Origin: Clostridiaceae bacterium
Lineage (GTDB): Bacteria; Bacillota; Clostridia; DSM-8532
NCBI GenBank assembly: GCA_012728095.1
Contig: JAAYFU010000007.1
Location: 23,148-87,147 of the forward strand
Direction: 5' to 3'
DNA: 64,000 bases
Shown: positions 39,234 to 48,486 of the stretch, one piece after another
Numbering within the stretch: the stretch's first letter is position 1
Layout: each line of letters starts with the position of its first letter
Made by a program: the position numbers and the translations under genes
The notes under the pieces: generated by a model
Seen by the model: only the letters and a program-made list of their open reading frames with translations
The model's database searches: none
What the model was told of the DNA's origin: nothing

Positions 39234-39263
39234 ATGATACTCCTTGGGGATATCAAAAGTCAA
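39234..39263 (-). promoter_or_regulatory. Promoter of the serA leader transcript
   Basis: Minus strand TTGACT, 18 bases, TATCAT, about 30 bases before the first aptamer. Confidence 0.7.
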
Positions 39264-39359
39264 GATATATAATGCATAATTTGATATTTATTTAACAATA
39301 TTTTTGTATATATTGACAAGCCGCTGTTCAGTCCGCGTATCAACTATTAAAAACTAGAT

Positions 39360-40451
39360 TTATTGAGCGCTGAAAAGAGCTTCAACAAAATCCGAAGGAT
39401 TAAACGGCTGAAGATCATTCATTTGTTCACCAACACCGATAAATTTAACCGGTATATTTAATTCGGACTTTATGGAGACTATAATTCCGCCTTTTGCAGT
39501 TCCGTCCAGCTTGGTAAGAATAATTCCCGAAAGTTCGGAGACCTCTGAAAAAGTTTTGGCCTGTGAAACCGCGTTCTGGCCTGTAGTAGCATCCAGTACC
39601 AATAAAGTTTCAATATCGGCATCGGGCAGTTCCCGCCGAATAATCCTGAAAATCTTTCTTAATTCTTCCATGAGATTCTTTTTGGTATGGAGCCTTCCTG
39701 CCGTATCGCATATCAATACATCGGCATCCTTTGATTTGCAATGTTGAATGGCATCATAGATTACAGCCGAAGGGGCTGCCCCTTCAGAATGCTTTATTAA
39801 GTCTACACCGGCCCTGTTTGTCCATATTTCCAGCTGATCAATGGCCGCTGCCCTGAAAGTATCGGCAGCAGCAACGGTAATCTTTTTGCCCTGTTTTTTT
39901 AAGTGATGCGCCAGTTTGCCTATAGACGTGGTTTTACCTACGCCATTAACCCCGATAACCACAATAACCGACGGCCTGGTGTCAAGCTTCAGCCGGGTAT
40001 TCTCATCGGTAAGCTTAGATGCTATTATCTTCTTAAGCGCTTCGCGAATATCTTTTGTATCGGCGATCCTCTCGTTTTTCACCTTTTCTCTGAGCTCATC
40101 TATTATCTTAAGCGAAGTAGTCATCCCCATGTCTGATGTTATCAGTATCTCTTCCAGTTCCTCAAAAAGCTCCTCATCTACTTTTCCGAAAGAAACAAGC
40201 ACTTCATCGATTCTTCGTGTTATTGAGTCCCTGGTCTTTTTCAGCCCGTTCTTAAGTCGTCCGAAAAACCCTACTTTAATGTTTTCGGGTATTTCAGGCG
40301 TTGTTTGATCTTCGTCGGTTTTTTCAGTATCCGCATTGTTTTCTTCAGCTATTGTATTTTCTTGATCCTCTTCGACGGGCTGGATAAGCGTATCTTCCTG
40401 CTTTTCCGTTTCATTCTTCTTTCCCCAGCCAAACCATTTATTCTTTGCCAT
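39360..40451 (-). CDS. ftsY: Signal recognition particle receptor FtsY
   Basis: 363 residues. An acidic N-terminal A domain (residues 1-60, rich in Glu and Asp) precedes the NG domain: GVNGVGKTTSIGKLAHHL (G1, about residue 165), DTFRAAAIDQLEIW, DTAGRLHTKKNLMEELRK (G3), TKLDGTAKGG (G4) and GVGEQMNDLQPF at the end. GTPase that docks SRP-ribosome complexes at the membrane. It follows smc on the same strand after 41 bases, the conserved smc-ftsY pair of Firmicutes; rnc and acpP, which often precede smc, are not here. Confidence 0.97.
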   Translation of the reverse strand: MAKNKWFGWGKKNETEKQEDTLIQPVEEDQENTIAEENNADTEKTDEDQTTPEIPENIKVGFFGRLKNGLKKTRDSITRRIDEVLVSFGKVDEELFEELEEILITSDMGMTTSLKIIDELREKVKNERIADTKDIREALKKIIASKLTDENTRLKLDTRPSVIVVIGVNGVGKTTSIGKLAHHLKKQGKKITVAAADTFRAAAIDQLEIWTNRAGVDLIKHSEGAAPSAVIYDAIQHCKSKDADVLICDTAGRLHTKKNLMEELRKIFRIIRRELPDADIETLLVLDATTGQNAVSQAKTFSEVSELSGIILTKLDGTAKGGIIVSIKSELNIPVKFIGVGEQMNDLQPFNPSDFVEALFSAQ

Positions 40452-40492
40452 ACTGATTTCCTTTCATTTTAATTATGTTTGCCGGTAAATTA

Positions 40493-43400
40493 CTATCCGA
40501 CGTTTTGCTTCAAATCGTTATCCATTCGCAATGATACTACCTTGGATACCCCGTGCTCCTCCATGGTAACGCCATACAGGATATCAGCGGCTTCCATTGT
40601 GCCTTTCCTGTGAGTTATCACTATAAACTGAAGCTTGTCGGTATATCGCCTGAGGTACTCGGCGAATTTATAGACATTTGCATCATCCAGCGATGCTTCA
40701 ATCTCATCCAGTATGTAAAAAGGAGCCGGTCTCATCCTTAATATTGCAAATATAAGGGCTATTGCCACCAATGCTCTTTCACCGCCCGAAAGCAGCATCA
40801 TATTCTGGAGCTTCTTTCCCGGCGGCTGTACGATTATATCAATAGCGCTTTCCAGCACATTTTCTTCATCGGCAAGCCGTACTTCCGCAAAGCCACCTTC
40901 AAATAATTCCCTGAATACAATATTGAAATTCTTGTTTATTATCTCAAATTGCTCTATAAACTGTTTTTTCATCACCTGGGTTATTTCATGGATAACCCTT
41001 CTTAGTTTTTCTTCCGACTTAACCAGGTCATCATGCTGATTCTTCATAAAGCTGTAGCGTTCTTTTGTTTTGGAATAGTCTTCTATAGCCGCTACGTTTA
41101 CTGGTCCAAGCTCCCTGATTTCAGCTTTTATTTCATTTATCCTGTTCTGGGTAGCCCTGACATTATTTATTTCCTGTCTCAGCTCAAGAGCGTTTCCATA
41201 TGTAAGGCCATACTCGTCCCATAGCCTGTTCTGAAATGTCTCAAGTTCGCTTTCCATCTTAGCTTTTTTTGCTTCGATCTTACCTTGCATCTCTTGCAGG
41301 GTAATTATGGTGCTGTTATGCTCAGTGACTTTATCCAGCATGCCGGAAAGTTCTTCTTCCAATACTCTTCTTTCTTCGGCAAGTGCCTCAAGTTTAAGCT
41401 CGCGTCCTGTCCTCTCCTCCTTAAGGCTTGCATTCTTTTTCAGAATTCCCTGGATTTCAGCCTGTAACTCTTCGATACGCTTTAAATTGCGTTTCTTTTC
41501 TTCTTCACGCTTTTCAATGCTTACAGTATTGCTGTCCTTTTCATGATTGAGCATCTCAATCTGTTCCAAAATGCTTTGTTTGCTTTCCCTGATCGAGTTG
41601 ACCGAAACGCGGTAATCATTTATATCTCTGTGCAGTTCATCCCGCTTCTGCTGTTCATCCCTGTTCTTAAGCTGGTTAGCTTGTACTTTGGCTTTCAATA
41701 ACTGTATTTCCTCTTCTATGGCCTTCACTTTTGCAGATTCCTTCTCACACTCGGCCATGATCTCTTTTATCTGCTCTTCCGTTTCTTTTTCCTGCTGCCT
41801 CAGCATATTAAGCCTTGCAGTGATTTTTTTAACGTTATCCGAAATGGAAGCCACATGATTTTCATCTCTTAATCTTACCAGTTCAAGTTCCGATAATACT
41901 TTCTGTTCCTGTTCATATGCGTTGTTGACTTCAGCCAGTTCTGTTTCTATAATCCTCATTTCATCGTCAATGGCTTTCATCAGGGCGCTGAGTTTCTTTA
42001 GTTCGGCTTCATTCTCCTTGATAACACGGTTGCGCCCGATTATGCTTGAGGACTTGCTGCCGTTACTGCCTCCCGTCATGGAACCGCCGGCATTTATAAG
42101 CTCGCCTTCCAGGGTTACTATACGGAACATAAAATCAAACTGTCTGGCCATTTTGATTCCCGAATCCATATTATCGACTATCACGGTTCGGCCCAGAAGA
42201 TTCAGAATGATCCCTGAGAATTGTTCATCGCATTTTACCTTTTCGGCGGCAATACCTTCAAATCCCTGCATTTGTCGTATTCTTTCCAGCAGGGATTCAT
42301 CCAGCGTACGGGGTTTAATGGCTGACTTGGGCAGGAACGTAGCCCTGCCCAGGTTATTCCTTTTTAAATACTCTATTGCACGTTTCGCGGCATATTCGTC
42401 ATCTGTCACAATATTTTGGAGGCTTACTCCCAAAGAGATTTCTATTGCGGTCTCAAAACGCTCTTCCACGGTAATAAGCTGAGCTACAGGCCCATGTATT
42501 CCACGGCCGAATTCACTGTTTTCAAGACAAGCTCTCTTTATTGCCTTAACGCTTTGACTGTATCCCTCCATACTGGCTTCCATATCGAGGAGCACCCTGT
42601 TCCGGGATTCCAAAGCGCTGTAGGAACGGCTGACGCTTTCCTGTTGGGCTTTCTTACCGTTAAGCTTGTTTTGGATTTCGGCTTTTTTAAGTTCCAGATC
42701 ATTAAGCCTTTTTTTGGTCAAATTTATTTTTTCCCGCGTTTTTCTCAATGAGACATCCAAGTCTTCTTTTTTCATGTTTTCGCGGTCAATTTCCAGGGTT
42801 GACTGACGAATATCCTCAGCAAGCCTTGATTTGAGCTGCTGATAGTTTTCAATATCATTTTTCAGGTTATTAAGTCGTATCTTGGAATCGGATAAGGAAT
42901 CCTGTTTATCCATAATAGCCTGTTTGGCCTCTTCAATGAGCCTTTCGCCCTCATCCAGCCTCGCCAGGATACCAGCCAAAGCCTCTTCCGCCTCTTCAAG
43001 AAGCTTTGAAAAACGCTCTTCATCCCGGGACATTTGCTGCAGGCGGAACCGTTTCTTCTCAATGTCCGATTCCAGGGCTTTCATTCGCTCTTTAATTGAA
43101 TTTATATCATTGCCGAAGTTTTCGTTATTGGCAATAAGATGGTCTATTTTTTCTTCACAAAGCCTGATATGGCTTTCATTTTTTTCAATTTCACTGTCAA
43201 TATTATGTATCAGGTTCCTGAGCTCTTCCATCTCTGTTTTGAGAAGTTCCAGACGCTCATTCTTACTTCTGTTCCTGTTTTTAATATTTTCAATTTTCCT
43301 GTTCTCCTGCTCAATCTGTTCCCTGATTTCCCGCGTCTGGTTTTCCACTTCATCCAGCTTTACCTTCAGCTTATCTATGGTATCCAAAAACAAGCTTACT

Positions 43401-44077
43401 TCGATGCTCTTCAACTCATTGCTCAGGTCTATGTAACGACGCGCTGTCTCAGCCTGCTGAGCGAGAGGCCCTAACTGGCTTTCCAGTTCTATCAGGATAT
43501 CGTTAATACGGGCCAGGTTTTGCCTGGTTATTTCGAGCTTGCGCTCCGATTCTTTCTTTCGGGCCTTGTACTTGGTTATACCGGCAGCCTCTTCAAAGAC
43601 CAGCCTGCGTTCTTCGGACTTGGTACTCAGAATCTCATCGATACGCCCCTGGCCTATTATTGAATAACCTTCACGGCCTACACCGGTATTCATAAAAAGT
43701 TCCTGGATATCCTTCAGACGGCACTGGGTCTTGTTAATGTAGTATTCGCTTTCCCCGGAACGATACATTCGCCTTGTAACAGTAACTTCCGTAAAGTCAA
43801 CGGGGAGCATTTTATCTGAATTGTCCAGGGTTATTGTGACCGAAGCGAACCCCACAGGTTTGCGGTGCTGGGTACCGGCAAAAATAACATCTTCCATCTT
43901 GCTGCCACGTAAAGTTTTAGCGCTTTGTTCACCGAGAACCCATCTCACGGCATCCGCAATATTGCTCTTGCCGCTGCCGTTCGGACCTACAACCGAAGTT
44001 TGACCTTTATTGAAATGTAATACAATTTTATCGGCAAAGGATTTAAAACCTTGTATCTCTATAGATTTTAAATACAA
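40493..44077 (-). CDS. smc: Chromosome segregation protein SMC
   Basis: 1194 residues. N-terminal head with GPNGSGKSNIADAVRWVLGE, a long coiled coil, the hinge around residues 510-650 (GRGIHGPVAQLITVEERFET and on), a second coiled coil, and the C-terminal head with signature LSGGERALVAIALIFAI and Walker B FYILDEIEASLDD. Condenses and segregates the chromosome with ScpA/ScpB. I chose a TTG start (MYLKSIEIQGFKSFADKI, seven bases after GAGGTG), because it gives the standard SMC N-terminus; the ATG five codons upstream overlaps that binding site. Confidence 0.96.
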   Translation of the reverse strand: MYLKSIEIQGFKSFADKIVLHFNKGQTSVVGPNGSGKSNIADAVRWVLGEQSAKTLRGSKMEDVIFAGTQHRKPVGFASVTITLDNSDKMLPVDFTEVTVTRRMYRSGESEYYINKTQCRLKDIQELFMNTGVGREGYSIIGQGRIDEILSTKSEERRLVFEEAAGITKYKARKKESERKLEITRQNLARINDILIELESQLGPLAQQAETARRYIDLSNELKSIEVSLFLDTIDKLKVKLDEVENQTREIREQIEQENRKIENIKNRNRSKNERLELLKTEMEELRNLIHNIDSEIEKNESHIRLCEEKIDHLIANNENFGNDINSIKERMKALESDIEKKRFRLQQMSRDEERFSKLLEEAEEALAGILARLDEGERLIEEAKQAIMDKQDSLSDSKIRLNNLKNDIENYQQLKSRLAEDIRQSTLEIDRENMKKEDLDVSLRKTREKINLTKKRLNDLELKKAEIQNKLNGKKAQQESVSRSYSALESRNRVLLDMEASMEGYSQSVKAIKRACLENSEFGRGIHGPVAQLITVEERFETAIEISLGVSLQNIVTDDEYAAKRAIEYLKRNNLGRATFLPKSAIKPRTLDESLLERIRQMQGFEGIAAEKVKCDEQFSGIILNLLGRTVIVDNMDSGIKMARQFDFMFRIVTLEGELINAGGSMTGGSNGSKSSSIIGRNRVIKENEAELKKLSALMKAIDDEMRIIETELAEVNNAYEQEQKVLSELELVRLRDENHVASISDNVKKITARLNMLRQQEKETEEQIKEIMAECEKESAKVKAIEEEIQLLKAKVQANQLKNRDEQQKRDELHRDINDYRVSVNSIRESKQSILEQIEMLNHEKDSNTVSIEKREEEKKRNLKRIEELQAEIQGILKKNASLKEERTGRELKLEALAEERRVLEEELSGMLDKVTEHNSTIITLQEMQGKIEAKKAKMESELETFQNRLWDEYGLTYGNALELRQEINNVRATQNRINEIKAEIRELGPVNVAAIEDYSKTKERYSFMKNQHDDLVKSEEKLRRVIHEITQVMKKQFIEQFEIINKNFNIVFRELFEGGFAEVRLADEENVLESAIDIIVQPPGKKLQNMMLLSGGERALVAIALIFAILRMRPAPFYILDEIEASLDDANVYKFAEYLRRYTDKLQFIVITHRKGTMEAADILYGVTMEEHGVSKVVSLRMDNDLKQNVG

Positions 44078-44112
44078 ATCAAAGCACCTCATCCTAATGT
44101 ATAAGCGTCATT

Positions 44113-45300
44113 TCACATTGTACCACACAAAAACGCGATTAGGCATATCTTTAATAAAAGGAAACCATGGCTATTCGTAAAGGACTCTGCCTTGATTTCA
44201 TTGCCGTTAACGGCATCCATATCATATTCGCAGTTTTCTACCAAATAATCGTGTATGGCCAGTTCTTTCTCGTAATCCGTCATATTGGGCTTTATTAACT
44301 GCGATAAAATATCATTGATCCTGCTTTCCAACTTTTCTCTGTGGGATAAAACAGTCGATCTGTCCTTGCTGTACCTAAACGTCAACATACCGTTGGGATT
44401 GTATACAAAACCCCTGTAATAGAGAATCTCCGGATTTTCTCTCAGGCAAGTTTCAACTATATCTACTATATCAGAAAATCTTTCGGTGTATTGATTCTTC
44501 GGCAGTACAACACTGGTTTCAGCCGAAAGCAACGCATCAGTTATTAGACCATAAACTTTCTGATAATCTGCAGGCCTATCAATGTAATTTCCTTTCGAGA
44601 CATTTACACCTATTGGCGTATAATATCGTAAGAGGTTAAATGATGAAGCTGTTTCCCTGTCCACAATACCTGCACTGATAAGCTTATCGATAAGCCTCTC
44701 TCCATTTTTGCATACTGCAAATAAAGAGCCGTATGCCATGCCAATCGCATCATCTTTTATTAGCTCTGGCTTATTGAAGTAATCAATATCGGATGGAGCC
44801 AGTCCCCCTTTGTTACACAGGATTTTGATTGAATCAATAAAATCTTTTCGCTCGACAGGATAACCTAAAAAACGTAAAATCATTGCCGCGAAAGATACTC
44901 CGTCAAGCTTGCCTAAGGGGCCGAGTGTTGTCGGAGATGTCCCTGCAACCATTCCGGTTTTTACAGCATATGCCATATAGGGTCTGGCCCATGATGAAAT
45001 AAAAGACTGATCCGAATAGGGAAATAATATCCTGTTTATTTCCTGTAATGATAATTGTTCTACCTCGGAAGCCTTACCAAATAAATTTAATAGCAGGGTT
45101 ATTCCTATTTGACGATTCAACTTTGCGCCAAGGTCAGGGTTGAACCTGTCGGAAGAAGCTCCGGCAAAGAGTCCCAATCGGTAAAGCTGCCAGGATTCAG
45201 ATTCATACCTGTATGTTGAATCCGCAAAGGCATATTGTGTCACAGAGAATATGCAACATACTATTAATAAAATTGCGGAAATAAATCTTGTTCTTTTCAT
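44113..45300 (-). pseudogene. Truncated SLH-type surface protein with incomplete transglutaminase domain
   Basis: 395 residues with a signal peptide (FISAILLIVCCIFSVTQYAFA). Residues about 30-170 resemble SLH repeats (LYRLGLFAGASSDRFNPDLG, AYAVKTGMVAGTS). The C-terminal part enters a transglutaminase-like domain (MTDYEKELAIHDYLVENCEY, DMDAVNGNEIKAESFT), but where the family continues with the catalytic Cys, His and Asp, the frame turns into an unrelated hydrophobic tail (HGFLLLKICLIAFLCGTM) and stops 35 bases before smc. The enzyme core is therefore missing. The product may still be secreted and wall-bound, but not catalytic. Confidence 0.65.
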
Positions 45301-45472
45301 ATGAACCAGCTTTTGTTATGTATAGTTTAAAGTTTGTTTCCATTATACCGTTTGAAGGATATGATATACAAGAATTGTCATAATATTTTAACAAATCTCA
45401 CTGAATCGGCATATTAATATTAATTTCTTTCGACAGAAAGTAAATAACTATTTTAATAAAAAGCCAATAAAA

Positions 45473-45494
45473 AAAAGGAGCATTCGCTCCTTTT
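45473..45494 (-). terminator. Terminator of the citrate synthase gene
   Basis: Stem AAAAGGAGC / GCTCCTTTT with a four-base loop and TTTTATTGG after it on the minus strand. Confidence 0.92.
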
Positions 45495-45508
45495 CATACC
45501 CTGTCTAT

Positions 45509-46879
45509 TTAGCCCCTGTCTTCCATCTTTACATATTCAGTCCGTTTTTTAATGCACTTGTACGCCGGCCTGATAATCTTACAGCCGTTTAAATGTTCCT
45601 CAATAATATGCGCGCACCAACCGGCAATTCTTGCGACGGCAAAAATCGGAGTATTCATTTCCAGAGGAATACCGAGCATATCATATACAAAGCCCGAGTA
45701 AAAGTCTATGTTGGCACACATTGGTTTATCAGTATTCCGAACTTCCCTGAAAACCTGAGGCGCAAGTTTTTCTATTCTGGTGTAAAGCTCGAACTCATCG
45801 CTTCTTCCAACCTGTTTAGCCAGTTTTTCGGCTTGTTCTTTCAATAAGATACATCTTGGGTCGGAAAGAGTATAAACCGCATGCCCCATTCCATATATAA
45901 GTCCTGTACGGTCAAAGGCTTCTTTCCTGATTATTTTGATAAGATAATCACGGATTTGTTCATCACTGCCCCAATCCTTAACCTCATTCTTAATTTCAGC
46001 CATCATGCTGACAACCTTATTATTGGCGCCACCGTGCTTGGGCCCTTTAAGACTTCCTATTGCTGCAGCAACTGATGAATAAATGTCGGTTCCGGAAGAT
46101 GATACTACATGTGCAGTGAAGGTTGAGTTGTTACCGCCTCCATGCTCAGCATGCAGTACAAGGGCCAAATCCAAAACAGCGGCTTCCAGTTTGGTATATT
46201 CCTTTGATGGTCTCAACAGCCTGAGAATGTTTTCAGCAGTACTAAGCTCAGGATCCGGGTTATGGATATACAAACTTTTGCCGTCCAGATAATGTGCTTT
46301 AGCCTGATAACCATACGCAGCCATGGCAGGAAACTTGGCAATCAAGTCCACGCTTTGCCTGAGAAGATTCTTTATACTGGTATCATCAGGATTATCATCA
46401 TATGAATACATGGTAAGAACCAGGCGAGCCATTTTATTCATTACATCCTGGCTTGGGGCGTTCAATATATTGGCCCTGACAAAATCCTCACTGATTTTTC
46501 TCCTGGACCCCAGCACCTGGCTAAACTGTTCCAAAGCCGTTTTGGTTGGCAATTCTCCAAACAAAAGAAGATATGCACATTCCTCGAATCCAAAACGCTC
46601 CTCTGACAAAAAACCATTTACCAGATCATAAATATCAATACCACGATATAAAAGCCGACCTTCAACCGGCACTTTTTCACCTTCATCAAATATAAAAGCA
46701 TGGACATCCCCGATTTCGGTCAACCCAACCAAAACACCTGAGCCATCCTTATTTCTCAGCCCGCGTTTAACATTGTACTTTTCATAAACTCCTGGTTTGA
46801 ACCTGTTCTTAATTTCTACGGCTTGACCTGCTATATCGAAATAGTTGTCCAACGCTTCCTGCGACATCTCCCTGTACAA
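45509..46879 (-). CDS. gltA: Citrate synthase (Si-type family)
   Basis: 456 residues. Citrate/2-methylcitrate synthase fold with the His-containing motifs HAEHGGGNNSTFTAHVVSSS and GPKHGGANNKVVSM, GMGHAVYTLSDPRC, and the Asp-bearing NIDFYSGFVYDMLGIP. Condenses acetyl-CoA and oxaloacetate. The start is a TTG eight bases after GAGGAGG. It has its own promoter and terminator, and lies within 1.6 kb of isocitrate dehydrogenase and aconitase, which together make the oxidative branch leading to 2-oxoglutarate. Use of 2-methylcitrate chemistry cannot be excluded but the neighbourhood argues for citrate. Confidence 0.95.
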   Translation of the reverse strand: MYREMSQEALDNYFDIAGQAVEIKNRFKPGVYEKYNVKRGLRNKDGSGVLVGLTEIGDVHAFIFDEGEKVPVEGRLLYRGIDIYDLVNGFLSEERFGFEECAYLLLFGELPTKTALEQFSQVLGSRRKISEDFVRANILNAPSQDVMNKMARLVLTMYSYDDNPDDTSIKNLLRQSVDLIAKFPAMAAYGYQAKAHYLDGKSLYIHNPDPELSTAENILRLLRPSKEYTKLEAAVLDLALVLHAEHGGGNNSTFTAHVVSSSGTDIYSSVAAAIGSLKGPKHGGANNKVVSMMAEIKNEVKDWGSDEQIRDYLIKIIRKEAFDRTGLIYGMGHAVYTLSDPRCILLKEQAEKLAKQVGRSDEFELYTRIEKLAPQVFREVRNTDKPMCANIDFYSGFVYDMLGIPLEMNTPIFAVARIAGWCAHIIEEHLNGCKIIRPAYKCIKKRTEYVKMEDRG

Positions 46880-47030
46880 TGAAATAACCTCCTCTTCTTC
46901 TCTCTTACCTAATATCTTGGGCTGAATATGCTTTGCAAAATATCTTACCTCAGGATATACAGATAATTAATGACATAAATATTCGTGTATTACCCTGGTA
47001 TCGTATATTTATGCAAATCTTATTCTATCT

Positions 47031-47061
47031 ATTGTATACAATCTTATGACGCACGTCAAGA
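47031..47061 (-). promoter_or_regulatory. Promoter of gltA with overlapping palindrome
   Basis: Minus strand TTGACG, 17 bases, TACAAT, about 145 bases before the start codon. The -35 box overlaps the palindrome TGACG-CA-CGTCA, a possible operator. Confidence 0.7.
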
Positions 47062-47217
47062 TATTATTGCAACTCTTTATAAAGAATATTTCATTTTCAA
47101 TTATTTGACATAAATCATGAAATCGCCGATAATCAGGGCCATTTGTCCAGCTCTTGATAATGTGTATTTATACCGTATTGTTACTTATATAATGGGTACA
47201 ATGACATTTTAATAAAA

Positions 47218-47244
47218 AAAACTTGCAAATTAAATGCAAGTTTT
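47218..47244 (-). terminator. Terminator of the HAD phosphatase gene
   Basis: Stem AAAACTTGCA / TGCAAGTTTT with a seven-base loop, followed on the minus strand by a run of T's. It lies about 180 bases past the stop codon. Confidence 0.75.
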
Positions 47245-47422
47245 TAATATTTGTTTTTATCAGTTTAACTAATGGTTTATGCAGAATTGCCAACCAAGAT
47301 TATGTAATCTCACATAGTCCGCAACGTGGGCCTCGCAGGAAAATCAGGTGCCGCAATTAATTATGAATACCGTTCCACAATCAACAAGTACCGGGTATAA
47401 ATCCACCAACAATTAATATAAG

Positions 47423-48232
47423 TTACAAATAGGATTCCAATAATTCTAATACCTGTGGGATACATGGCGTGTTATGATCTTTAATTATAAAGTCAGACGC
47501 TTTTTTGACTGCCGGCGACGCATTGCCCACCGCAATGCCCAAATCTGCAGTTTGTACCAACTCCATATCATTGTCATTGTCTCCGATGGCTACAACAAAG
47601 CGCCAATTTTCCCCGTAAAGCGATTTAAGCTTGCTCAGAGCGGAACCCTTTGATGCGCTTTTTTCCATTATATCCAGGATATCATCCTCGGAAAAAACTA
47701 TGTTTAAATCCGTTCTTCCCAGTTTATCAAAATCCGCCTTAATTTTTTCCAAAGTCCCGTGGTCTCCCATGAACAATACTTTTATCCATCCATCGGGGAT
47801 ATCCTCCCACCGGGCTTCTTCAACTAAAATGCCTTCTCTTTCCAGCTGCGTTTGTAAAACATGATTAGGGTTAAAAACATAAGCCTTCCCGTGAATGTTT
47901 ATTTCACAACATATTTCCGGATATTCCGATATAAATTTTTTCAGGACAGGCTCAAGATCACCCGAAATTACGGTTTTAAACAAGACTTTTTTTAAGCTTG
48001 TATCATAAGCCATAGCGCCATTAAAAAAAATAGACGGAACATTCAGTTTTAGATCTGGAAACATAATCTCAGTAGTTCTTTCCATCCGTCCTGTAGCTAC
48101 TCCGAACCTGCCGCCTTGTGAAATAAAGTAATTAATCGCATCCATATTAACTTTTGAAAGTTTTCTTTCCGAATCCAGAAGTGTTCCGTCAAGATCGCTG
48201 TATATTACAATGCCGTCATACTTCATTTTCAT
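47423..48232 (-). CDS. HAD-superfamily Cof-type phosphatase
   Basis: 269 residues. Catalytic motif I SDLDGTLLDSERKLS near the N-terminus, motif II in FGVATGRMERT, the C2-type cap, and motif IV VVAIGDNDNDMELVQTADLG. Cof-type HAD enzymes dephosphorylate sugar phosphates or cofactor precursors such as FMN or pyridoxal phosphate; the exact substrate is not predictable. The start was placed at the ATG six bases after AAAGGG; an earlier in-frame ATG lacks a binding site. It lies between citrate synthase and isocitrate dehydrogenase on the same strand, but with gaps of over 200 bases on both sides. Confidence 0.88.
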   Translation of the reverse strand: MKMKYDGIVIYSDLDGTLLDSERKLSKVNMDAINYFISQGGRFGVATGRMERTTEIMFPDLKLNVPSIFFNGAMAYDTSLKKVLFKTVISGDLEPVLKKFISEYPEICCEINIHGKAYVFNPNHVLQTQLEREGILVEEARWEDIPDGWIKVLFMGDHGTLEKIKADFDKLGRTDLNIVFSEDDILDIMEKSASKGSALSKLKSLYGENWRFVVAIGDNDNDMELVQTADLGIAVGNASPAVKKASDFIIKDHNTPCIPQVLELLESYL

Positions 48233-48284
48233 CGATATCCCTTTGATTTTTATTTTTGCGTTTAATTTCAAGACAGCTTAACGA

Positions 48285-48316
48285 CCCCGGGATGACAAAT
48301 ACTTATTATCCCGGGG
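48285..48316. repeat. GC-rich hairpin after isocitrate dehydrogenase gene
   Basis: Nine-pair stem CCCCGGGAT / ATCCCGGGG with a 14-base loop and no U run. Its flank reads GGATGAC, like one end of the dispersed repeat, so it may be a piece of a related element or a weak terminator for the acn-icd operon. Confidence 0.45.
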
Positions 48317-48354
48317 ATAAGCCTGAAATTCTTTTTAGTTGACACATATGTTTC

Positions 48355-48420
48355 TCCGACTTCTTCGGAATGACCCAACAGGGTGCGTTTTTCTTGCCTC
48401 AGGATAACAAACCGCTTGTC
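48355..48420. repeat. Decayed copy D of the dispersed palindromic repeat
   Basis: Contains TTCTTCGGAATGAC and CTCAGGATAAC, which resemble the ends of copies A-C in rearranged order. Weak match. Confidence 0.35.
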
Positions 48421-48486
48421 ATTATGTAGGCCGTCGAAGAATCTTGCCTGTTGACTTAAAATTATTCTGAATAGTATAAGTCTCTT

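Larger units (their letters stand above)
46880..47422. other. Intergenic region upstream of citrate synthase
   Basis: 543 bases with no gene. Contains the gltA promoter (47031-47059) and the terminator of the HAD gene (47218-47244). The segment 47245-47422 shows nothing recognisable. Confidence 0.6.

Noticed and set aside
41922..42482. Long plus-strand frames opposite smc
   Set aside because: Shadow frames of a long coiled-coil gene; Ser/Ile-rich composition and no start signals.
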